DNA from: Croceibacterium aestuarii
Lineage (GTDB): Bacteria; Pseudomonadota; Alphaproteobacteria; Sphingomonadales; Sphingomonadaceae
Reading direction: 5' to 3'
DNA length: 64,000 bases
NCBI RefSeq assembly: GCF_030657335.1
Contig: NZ_CP131039.1
Coordinates: 806,001 to 870,000 of the forward strand
Part shown: one piece after another, positions 51,145 through 57,852 of the stretch
How positions within the stretch are numbered: the first letter of the stretch is position 1
Layout: every line of letters begins with the position of its first letter
Notes under the pieces: model-generated
The model's input: the letters and a program-made list of their open reading frames with translations, nothing else
Told to the model about the DNA's origin: nothing
The model's database searches: none
Position numbers and translations under genes: made by a program

Positions 51145-51897
51145 ATGGGCAGGAAGCGCACAAGCGGCAGGACGGGCGGCATGACCGCCACCGTCGCGCT
51201 TGTCTCGCTCGTGCTCGCCGGCCTTCCGACCGCGGGCTGGGCGCTCGATTCGCTTGGCGGCAAGCAACTCGGGTCGGTCGCTGCCAACCTCACTTTCACC
51301 CCAGCGTCGGTGGACCCGCAAGTCGCCCGCCTGGTGGGTGAAAGCAAGTCGACAGCCCATCTGCTTCGCTTCACGCCCGCCGGCCTGGCGGAGCGGACGA
51401 ATCGCTCGGTCACTGTCGCGGTGCGCGTGGACGAAGACGTGGCTCGCGCCATCCAGGTGCGCTCGGCGATCGATTCCGCGAAGGACCAGCTGGCCAGCAC
51501 GGCTGCGGTGCGCATCGCCCCGACACGGTACAATTTGGGCATTTCGCGCGGCTATCAGAGCTTCGTGCAGCCCTCGGTGATCGACAAGAAGCTGTCGGCC
51601 GAATCGATTCCGGATCTCGCCACTTTCCGCCCGAGCCCGGGCGCCAAGCCGGACGAAAGCCGCTTCGCGCCTCGCATCGCGCTCGAGGCGGAAGAGAAGA
51701 CCGGCAGCGCCCCGCTGACCCGCGATTCGATCGGTGCGCAATCGGTCGACGTCGGCGGCAGCTACCGTCTGTCGCGCAACCTCGATGTCACCGCCGGCGT
51801 GCGATACGAACAGGACCGCAATCGGCTCGCTCCGCTGGCCGACGCCAAGCAGACCGATAGCCAAGCGGTTTACGTCGGCACTCAGTTCAAATTCTAG
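51145..51897 (+). CDS. Exported beta-rich hypothetical protein, possible OM protein
   Basis: A 250-residue protein not assigned to a named family. An N-terminal basic segment and hydrophobic stretch (GGMTATVALVSLVLAGLPTAGWALD) form a signal peptide. The C-terminal third has alternating strands (VDVGGSYRLSRNLDVTAGVRYEQDR, AVYVGTQFKF) and ends in Phe, the usual insertion signal of outer-membrane barrels. The ATG at 51145 is chosen over an upstream TTG at 51121. A central region with RIAPTRYNLGISRGYQSF lacks recognisable motifs. A strong terminator follows. Confidence 0.75.
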   Translation: MGRKRTSGRTGGMTATVALVSLVLAGLPTAGWALDSLGGKQLGSVAANLTFTPASVDPQVARLVGESKSTAHLLRFTPAGLAERTNRSVTVAVRVDEDVARAIQVRSAIDSAKDQLASTAAVRIAPTRYNLGISRGYQSFVQPSVIDKKLSAESIPDLATFRPSPGAKPDESRFAPRIALEAEEKTGSAPLTRDSIGAQSVDVGGSYRLSRNLDVTAGVRYEQDRNRLAPLADAKQTDSQAVYVGTQFKF

Positions 51898-51940
51898 GTC
51901 CGGCCGGCTTGCAGTCGGAGGGCGGAAGATCCAATGTTTT

Positions 51941-51954
51941 CGGTCGGCCGACCG
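51941..51954. repeat. Perfect 14-bp palindrome
   Basis: CGGTCGGCCGACCG is a perfect inverted repeat located between the 51145 gene and its terminator. It may add a second stem to the termination structure or be a protein site in front of phaB. Confidence 0.5.
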
Positions 51955-51964
51955 CCGCAAACCC

Positions 51965-51990
51965 ACCCCGCTTCGACGGGGTTTTTCTTT
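51965..51990 (+). terminator. Rho-independent terminator before phaB
   Basis: ACCCCG (51965-51970) pairs with CGGGGT (51977-51982) across a CTTCGA loop and is followed by TTTTCTTT. It ends the transcript of the beta-rich exported protein and separates it from phaB. Confidence 0.88.
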
Positions 51991-52055
51991 GCCTGCAAGA
52001 CTGCGCCCGCTAAGCCTGTAACCGGGAACAGGATATCCGGCTGAAGGGAGAGTGC

Positions 52056-52778
52056 ATGTCACGCGTCGCCATCGTTACGGGGGGAACCCGGGGAATCGGC
52101 AGAGCCATTTGCGAGGCGCTGCAGGCGCAAGGGCGCACAGTTGTCGCCAATTATGCGGGTAACGAGGAGAAGGCGCGGGCCTTCAGCGAAGCGACCGGCA
52201 TCAAGTCCTACAAGTGGAACGTGGGCGACCACGAAGCTTGCATGGAAGGCTGCGCCCGCATTGAGAGCGAAGTCGGCCCCATCGACATAGTGGTCAACAA
52301 CGCCGGCATTACCCGCGACGGCACGCTGATGAAGATGAGCTACGCCGACTGGACCGATGTGCTCAAGGTCAACCTCGGCGGCTGCTTCAATATGGCCAAG
52401 GCGACATTCGCCGGAATGAAGGACAGGGGCTGGGGCCGTTTCGTCAACATCGGCTCGATCAATGGTCAGGCCGGGCAATACGGCCAAGTCAATTACGCCG
52501 CCGCCAAGAGCGGCATCCACGGCTTCACCAAGGCACTGGCGCAGGAAGGCGCACGTTACGGCATCACCGTCAATGCCATCGCCCCCGGCTACATCGACAC
52601 CGACATGGTCGCTGCGGTGCCCGAGAACGTGCTCGAAAAGATCGTCGCCCGCATTCCGGTCGGCCGGCTCGGCCATGCCGACGAGATTGCCCGCGGGGTG
52701 GCTTTCCTGACGTCCGACGATGGCGGTTTCGTGACCGGTTCGACGATGAGCATCAACGGCGGGCAGCACATGTACTGA
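52056..52778 (+). CDS. phaB: Acetoacetyl-CoA reductase
   Basis: A 240-residue short-chain dehydrogenase that reduces acetoacetyl-CoA to (R)-3-hydroxybutyryl-CoA for polyhydroxybutyrate. The NADPH site is GGTRGIGRAI (8-17); the catalytic Ser-Tyr-Lys set lies in GSINGQAGQYGQVNYAAAKSG region, where the GQxGQ.NYxAAK pattern separates PhaB from FabG. The end GSTMSINGGQHMY is also PhaB-like. GGGAGAG precedes the ATG. No phaA or phaC is nearby. Confidence 0.93.
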   Translation: MSRVAIVTGGTRGIGRAICEALQAQGRTVVANYAGNEEKARAFSEATGIKSYKWNVGDHEACMEGCARIESEVGPIDIVVNNAGITRDGTLMKMSYADWTDVLKVNLGGCFNMAKATFAGMKDRGWGRFVNIGSINGQAGQYGQVNYAAAKSGIHGFTKALAQEGARYGITVNAIAPGYIDTDMVAAVPENVLEKIVARIPVGRLGHADEIARGVAFLTSDDGGFVTGSTMSINGGQHMY

Positions 52779-52829
52779 CGTCCCGGCGCGGGCGGTGACA
52801 CGGACAATGACAGCGCGTAGTGTGTCGTC

Positions 52830-54224
52830 ATGAGCGAGACCCGCATCGAATCCGATACCATGGGCGAAGTGGCGGTACCCGCCGATCGGCTGTGGGGCGC
52901 GCAGACCCAGCGTTCGAAGGACAACTTCCGCATCGGCGGCGAGCGTATGCCACCGGCCGTCATCCACGCGCTCGGCGTGATCAAGGGCGCGGCTGCACGC
53001 ACGAACCGCGCCCTCTATCGGCTCGATGAGCGGCTGGCCGACGCCATCGAAGCAGCGGCGGAAGAAGTCGCCTCGGGCCGGCTCGACGATGAATTCCCGC
53101 TGGTCGTCTATCAGACCGGCTCGGGGACGCAGTCGAACATGAACGCCAACGAGGTTGTCGCCAACCGCGCCAACCAGCTGCTCGGCGGCAAGCTCGGTGC
53201 AAAAAGCCCGGTCCACCCCAACGATCATGTCAACATGAGCCAGTCGTCGAACGACACCTTCCCGACTGCGATGCACATCGCCGCCGTGCACGTTCTGCGC
53301 GAACAGCTGCTTCCGGCGCTACAGGCGATGCATGCCGATCTCGCCGCCAAGGCGGAGACGTGGGGCGGACTGGTCAAAATCGGCCGTACCCATACACAGG
53401 ACGCGGTCCCGCTGACGCTGGGGCAGGAGTTTTCCGGTTACGCACGGCAGGTCGAGGCTGGAATCGCGCGCATTGAGGCGGCGCTGCCCGGGCTCTACGA
53501 ACTGGCGCAGGGCGGCACGGCTGTCGGCACTGGGCTCAACGCCCCCCAAGGCTTCGCGGAAGGCGTGGCGCAGGAGATAGCCCAGGCGACGGGGCGGCCT
53601 TTCGTTTCCGCGCCCAACAAGTTCGAAGCTCTCGCCGCTTCCGATGCGCTGCTCTTCGCGCACGGCGCGCTGGCGACGGTCGCCGCCTCACTCAACAAGA
53701 TCGCCGGCGATATCAGGCTGCTCGGCTCGGGACCGCGCGCCGGGCTCGGCGAACTGGCGCTGCCGGCCAACGAGCCGGGCTCCTCGATCATGCCCGGCAA
53801 GGTCAACCCCACTCAAGTCGAAGCGCTGACCCAGGTCTGCGCGCGGGTGTTCGGCAATCAGGGGACGATGCAGTTCGCCGCGAGCCAGGGTCAGTTCGAG
53901 CTCAACACCTATCGACCGGTGCTCGTCTATACCTTCCTGCAGTCTGCGGGCCTGCTGTCCGACGCCGCCGCGAGCTTCACCGAGCACCTGCTGTCCGGCC
54001 TCGAGCCGCGCGAGGACGAACTGCGGCGCGGCGTCGAACGCTCGCTCATGCTCGTAACCGCTCTCGCGCCGACGATCGGCTACGACAAGGCGGCGGCCAT
54101 CGCCAAGGATGCCCATGCGCGCGGCGTGACGCTGCGCGAGGCGGCTCTCGACAGCGGCGAAGTGAGCGCCGAGGACTACGACCGGATCGTCGATCCCACC
54201 GCGATGCTCGGCCCTCGCAATTGA
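52830..54224 (+). CDS. fumC: Class II fumarate hydratase
   Basis: A 464-residue TCA-cycle enzyme interconverting fumarate and malate. Conserved regions are [48 protein letters not shown] and the signature [13 protein letters not shown]. Length is normal. It lies 51 bp after phaB on the same strand and its stop codon overlaps a TTG-started ribbon-helix-helix gene. Confidence 0.97.
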   Translation: MSETRIESDTMGEVAVPADRLWGAQTQRSKDNFRIGGERMPPAVIHALGVIKGAAARTNRALYRLDERLADAIEAAAEEVASGRLDDEFPLVVYQTGSGTQSNMNANEVVANRANQLLGGKLGAKSPVHPNDHVNMSQSSNDTFPTAMHIAAVHVLREQLLPALQAMHADLAAKAETWGGLVKIGRTHTQDAVPLTLGQEFSGYARQVEAGIARIEAALPGLYELAQGGTAVGTGLNAPQGFAEGVAQEIAQATGRPFVSAPNKFEALAASDALLFAHGALATVAASLNKIAGDIRLLGSGPRAGLGELALPANEPGSSIMPGKVNPTQVEALTQVCARVFGNQGTMQFAASQGQFELNTYRPVLVYTFLQSAGLLSDAAASFTEHLLSGLEPREDELRRGVERSLMLVTALAPTIGYDKAAAIAKDAHARGVTLREAALDSGEVSAEDYDRIVDPTAMLGPRN

Positions 54225-54466
54225 GGCGCGAAATCTACCACCCTCCCATCAAGCGCTCGGTCGAGATAGCGGGCCACAAGACATCGATCAGCCTCGAACC
54301 GCTGTTCTGGGACCTGCTCCGCCGGGCTGCCGAAAGCGAGGGGGTGCCGCTCAACGCGCTCGTCGCGCGCATCGATGCCGAGCGGATCGAGGCGCCCCTT
54401 GCGCCGGGCTTGGCCGGCGCGGTGCGACTGTGGCTGGCCGCGCGCGCCGGCGACGTCGATCAATAA
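54221..54466 (+). CDS. Ribbon-helix-helix domain protein overlapping fumC
   Basis: An 81-residue protein of the RHH_4 type: [20 protein letters not shown] forms the beta strand and first helix, [20 protein letters not shown] the second. It begins with TTG inside the fumC stop region (TTGA overlap), so translation is coupled to fumarase. Proteins of this group often follow fumC in alphaproteobacteria; they are presumed small DNA-binding regulators with unknown targets. Its end overlaps the convergent small gene by 7 bp. Confidence 0.8.
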   Translation: MRREIYHPPIKRSVEIAGHKTSISLEPLFWDLLRRAAESEGVPLNALVARIDAERIEAPLAPGLAGAVRLWLAARAGDVDQ

Positions 54467-54702
54467 TTGGCGGGCGGGTCGGAAGCCGGGAAGCTTTCGT
54501 CGCTCTCCTCGTCCGGCTTGGTCCAGCCGCGCTTGGGCGGATCGGCCATGGCTTGTGGGCCCGAATCGCGCACTTGGGCAAAGTTCTCGTCCCCGGCCTG
54601 GCCATTGGCGAAGGCGGCCTGGTCGCTTGCCTTGTTCTTCTCCCACGCCTTGTAACCGACATATCCCAGTGCCCCGAGGGCGGCGAGCTTGAGTAGTGCC
54701 AT
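54460..54702 (-). CDS. Small membrane-anchored conserved protein
   Basis: An 80-residue protein with an N-terminal helix (MALLKLAALGALGYVGYKAW) and an acidic, disordered tail (DPPKRGWTKPDEESDESFPA). The tail pattern with [11 protein letters not shown] at the end resembles small alphaproteobacterial proteins with a DEASEESFPASDPP motif. No function is known. ATG at 54702 is preceded by GGAAAGGAGATTATCG, an excellent ribosome binding site. Confidence 0.8.
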   Translation of the reverse strand: MALLKLAALGALGYVGYKAWEKNKASDQAAFANGQAGDENFAQVRDSGPQAMADPPKRGWTKPDEESDESFPASDPPANY

Positions 54703-54805
54703 CGATAATCTCCTTTCCCCGGTGCAACGCACCGCAGCGCCCTTGGGTCCGGCCGTCGCGGCGCACTGAGGCATCGGCGGTTGACGCGCGCCTTGCTGCA
54801 CCGCA

Positions 54806-55687
54806 ATGAACGTGGCTATGGACCGCAAGCCAATCAAAAAAGCCGTCTTTCCCGTCGCCGGACTCGGCACCCGATTCCTCCCCGCCACGAAGGCCATTCC
54901 CAAGGAACTGCTGCCAATCGTCGACCGGCCGCTGATCCAGTACGCGGTGGACGAGGCGCGCGAGGCGGGGATCGAGCAAATGATCTTCGTCACCGGGCGC
55001 GGCAAGACCTCGATCGTCGAGCATTTCGACATCGCCTATGAGCTCGAGGCGACGATGAAGGCGCGCGGCAAGGACCTCTCGGTCCTCGATTCGACCCGCT
55101 TCACGCCGGGCGACATCATCACCGTCCGGCAGCAGGTTCCGCTCGGCCTGGGTCACGCCATTTGGTGCGCCCGCGCGATCGTCGGCGACGAGCCGTTCGC
55201 GATCATGTTGCCCGACGAGCTGATGATCGGCGAGCCGGGCTGCATGAAGCAAATGGTCGAGGCTTATGGCGAGGTCGGCGGCAACCTGATCAGCGTTCTG
55301 GAAGTGCCGCGCGAGGAGGTTTCGAGCTACGGCGTGATCGATCCCGGAAGCGAGAACGGCGCACTGACCGAAGTGCGCGGGCTGGTCGAAAAGCCCCCGG
55401 TTGCGGAGGCGCCGTCGACCAAGATTCTGTCCGGCCGCTACATCCTCCAGCCCGAGGTCATGCGGACCCTCGAGAGCCAAGGCAAGGGCGCCGGAGGGGA
55501 AATCCAGCTGACCGACGCGATGGCGCGGATGATCGGCACCCAGCCGTTCCACGCGGTGACCTTCGCCGGCCGCCGCTTCGATTGCGGGAGCAAGCTCGGT
55601 TTCGTCGAGGCCACGCTGGCGCTGGCGCTCGAGCGTGAGGACATGGCCGAGGACGTGCGCGCCATGGCTCTCCGCCTGCTCGGCTGA
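54806..55687 (+). CDS. galU: UTP-glucose-1-phosphate uridylyltransferase
   Basis: A 293-residue enzyme making UDP-glucose for envelope glycans. Motifs: FPVAGLGTRFLPATKAIPKE (nucleotide loop), PLIQYAVDEA, GLGHAIWCAR, LPDELMIG and VEKPP. An ATG four codons downstream is an alternative start. With galE at the right end of the window it supplies UDP-glucose and UDP-galactose, though the genes are not in one operon. A bidirectional terminator follows. Confidence 0.96.
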   Translation: MNVAMDRKPIKKAVFPVAGLGTRFLPATKAIPKELLPIVDRPLIQYAVDEAREAGIEQMIFVTGRGKTSIVEHFDIAYELEATMKARGKDLSVLDSTRFTPGDIITVRQQVPLGLGHAIWCARAIVGDEPFAIMLPDELMIGEPGCMKQMVEAYGEVGGNLISVLEVPREEVSSYGVIDPGSENGALTEVRGLVEKPPVAEAPSTKILSGRYILQPEVMRTLESQGKGAGGEIQLTDAMARMIGTQPFHAVTFAGRRFDCGSKLGFVEATLALALEREDMAEDVRAMALRLLG

Positions 55688-55694
55688 CAAAACA

Positions 55695-55725
55695 AAAGGG
55701 CGGCAGGATCGCCCCGCCGTCCTTT
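55695..55725. terminator. Bidirectional terminator between galU and M23 peptidase
   Basis: AAAGGGCGGC (55695-55704) pairs with GCCGTCCTTT (55716-55725), with a single G-T pair. Leftward it continues as TTTTGTTTTG, a good U tract for the peptidase transcript, and rightward it begins with the CTTT of its own arm, serving galU. Confidence 0.82.
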
Positions 55726-55753
55726 CGCTTGCCGTCCAAGCAGCTGGAAAGTC

Positions 55754-56443
55754 TTACTCGTCGTCGCCGCCGCCCTGGCCGCCCTCACCCGCCACGAGCG
55801 CGACTTCGCTCATGACCATGTAGGGGGTCGGATCGACCGCTTCGCCGGCCACGCGCACTTCGTAGTGCAGGTGCGGGCCGGTCGAACGGCCGGTGGTGCC
55901 GACATATCCGATCACGTCGCCCTTGTGCACGCTCTGGCCCTCGCTGACGTTGAAACCCGACAGGTGGCCGTAACGGGTTTCCATTTCCCCGCCGTGCTCC
56001 AGCTCGATGAAGTTCCCGTAGCTGCCGAAGCGCGAAGCCATCTTCACGTAACCGTCGGCGGGTGCATAGACCGGCGTGCCGGTCGGCGCGGCGAGGTCGA
56101 CACCCTTGTGGGCGCGGCGGCCGCCGAGCACCGGATGTTCGCGCACGCCGAAGCCGCTCGACATGCGGGCGTAGTCTACGGGAATGAGCGAAGGCACCGA
56201 GACGGCCTGCCGCGGGGCGGCCATCGGATCGGAACTGTGCTCGGTGCTTTTCCAGCTGGCGAAGAGCTGGGTGAATTCCTTGTCCCCGTTGCCGAGGACT
56301 TCCTGCGAGGCGCTGCCCTTGAGCGAGCCGGTCATCTGCGTCGTCGTCGCCGCTGTTTCGTTGGCGACCGCGGGACTGGCGGCGATTGCCAGCGCAGCGG
56401 CGGCGAGAGCGGCTGAAGAGCGAAGGGCTCGATTGAAATGCAT
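55754..56443 (-). CDS. Exported M23 (LytM) peptidoglycan endopeptidase-like protein
   Basis: A 229-residue protein with signal peptide (MHFNRALRSSAALAAAALAIA) and a C-terminal LytM domain. Zinc and catalytic motifs are intact: SGFGVREHPVLGGRRAHKGVDLA, with HKGVD, and GPHLHYEVR. It should cleave peptidoglycan cross-links or regulate amidases in the periplasm. A Gly/Asp/Glu-rich C-terminal tail (GEGGQGGGDDE) is unusual. The ATG at 56443 is chosen from the signal peptide. An EcfG-like promoter element (GGAAC-N16-GTT, 56505 to 56482) precedes it. Confidence 0.9.
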   Translation of the reverse strand: MHFNRALRSSAALAAAALAIAASPAVANETAATTTQMTGSLKGSASQEVLGNGDKEFTQLFASWKSTEHSSDPMAAPRQAVSVPSLIPVDYARMSSGFGVREHPVLGGRRAHKGVDLAAPTGTPVYAPADGYVKMASRFGSYGNFIELEHGGEMETRYGHLSGFNVSEGQSVHKGDVIGYVGTTGRSTGPHLHYEVRVAGEAVDPTPYMVMSEVALVAGEGGQGGGDDE

Positions 56444-56590
56444 ACGACCAGTATTCCCGTCCAGTTTCGTTTTCTGCCGGCAACTGGCGTTGCACGGCGC
56501 GTTCCGGACCATCGATCCGGTGAAATTTCTGAGACTTTGGGAACCCCCCCGCGGTCTCGTCGTTGAGATGGTTGACCGGGAAAAGGTTAA

Positions 56591-57382
56591 CTAGGCAATG
56601 CCAGCGTACCAATCGCGCGGCAAACCGCCTGCGAGACGCGCCGAGTCGTTGAATGGCGGCTTCAGAGCGCCCCGGAAATGCAAAGCCACGAGATTCTGCC
56701 ACAAATCGCGCGGCGTTTCGTCGCGCATACGGCTCGCTTCGCGGAAATGCTTGGCGCCGAATCCGACATGGCGAATTTCGTCGTCAAGGATTCGTTTGAG
56801 GATACGCGCCCCGGATTCGTCCCCTGCGGCGCGCACACGCTCGAGCATGCGCGGCGTCACGTCGAGCCCGCGCGCCTCCAGCACCATGGGAACCACGGCG
56901 AGCCGGGCGGCCGCATCGTGGCGCGTGTCGTGCGCGGCCTGCCACAGTCCGGAATGGGCCGGCAGCGCCCCATAGAAGGAGCCGAGCGCGCGCAGTTTGC
57001 GCTCGATCAGGGCAAAATGCATCGCTTCGTCGGCCGCCACGGCGAGAAAATCGGTGACGAAGCCGCGGCCCATTTCGGCGCCGAAGCGGCCGGCCATGTC
57101 GAGCGCCAGGTCTATTGCGACGAATTCGATATGCGCGATGGAATGCCACAGGGCGATGCGCGTCGTCTCCGCCCCGCCCTTGCCGCGCCGCGGCATCTGC
57201 GCCGGCGGCAGCAATTCGAGCGCCGCGGGCCAGGCCGGACGCGCGGGCATTTCCATATCGAAGGTCCATTCCAGCCGCCCGAGCCGCCAGTCGCGCGCGA
57301 CACGGCGCGCGGCCATGACCTTCGCGCGCGTCTCGCCGGTCAGCAGGGCGGAGCGGATCGCGCTTGCAACCGATGTGCTCAC
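56591..57382 (-). CDS. DUF455 ferritin-like protein
   Basis: A 263-residue protein of family DUF455, which adopts a ferritin-like four-helix fold. Glu/His metal ligands expected from the family are seen in HSIAHIEFVAIDLALD, DEAMHFALIERKL and LDDEIRHVGFG. The start is a GTG at 57382 overlapping the bcp stop (GTGA). Relatives are named ferritin-like or, on thin evidence, tRNA hydroxylase-like; here it is cotranscribed with a thiol peroxidase, suggesting oxidative or iron stress. Confidence 0.85.
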   Translation of the reverse strand: MSTSVASAIRSALLTGETRAKVMAARRVARDWRLGRLEWTFDMEMPARPAWPAALELLPPAQMPRRGKGGAETTRIALWHSIAHIEFVAIDLALDMAGRFGAEMGRGFVTDFLAVAADEAMHFALIERKLRALGSFYGALPAHSGLWQAAHDTRHDAAARLAVVPMVLEARGLDVTPRMLERVRAAGDESGARILKRILDDEIRHVGFGAKHFREASRMRDETPRDLWQNLVALHFRGALKPPFNDSARLAGGLPRDWYAGIA

Positions 57383-57852
57383 AGTGCCTTCGCGGCTTCG
57401 AGAACCTCGGCGGCGTGGCCCTTGACCTTCACCTTGCGCCAGACCCGCGCGATCCTGCCGTCGGCACCGACGAGGTAGGTGGTGCGCTCCATGCCTATGT
57501 AGGTGCGGCCGTACATGCTCTTCTCGGTCCAGATGCCGAGCGCGTCGGACAGGCCGCCGCTCTCGCTGTCGGAGGCAAGCGGGGCGACGAGGCCATGCTT
57601 TTCGGCGAACTTCGCGTGCTTCTTCGGCGGGTCCTTGCTCACGCCGAGCAGGGCCGCGCCGACTTTGTCGAACTCGCCGGCCAGCGCGCTGAAGTCCTTG
57701 TTCTCCGTGGTGCAGCCCGGCGTATCGTCCTTCGGGTAGAAGAACAGCACCAGCTTGCGGCCCTTGAAGTCCGCGGGCTTCACGCTGCCGCCGTCGGGCG
57801 TCTCGAGCGCGATATCGGGAAGCGGATCGCTGACGTCGGGGCGTTCGCTCAT
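57379..57852 (-). CDS. bcp: Thiol peroxidase (peroxiredoxin Q / Bcp)
   Basis: A 157-residue peroxiredoxin that reduces hydroperoxides. The peroxidatic Cys47 lies in DDTPGCTTE; the resolving cysteine found five residues later in many Bcp proteins is absent, and no other cysteine exists in the chain, so this is a one-Cys form needing an external thiol. It overlaps glnE upstream (ATGA) and DUF455 downstream (GTGA). Confidence 0.93.
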   Translation of the reverse strand: MSERPDVSDPLPDIALETPDGGSVKPADFKGRKLVLFFYPKDDTPGCTTENKDFSALAGEFDKVGAALLGVSKDPPKKHAKFAEKHGLVAPLASDSESGGLSDALGIWTEKSMYGRTYIGMERTTYLVGADGRIARVWRKVKVKGHAAEVLEAAKAL

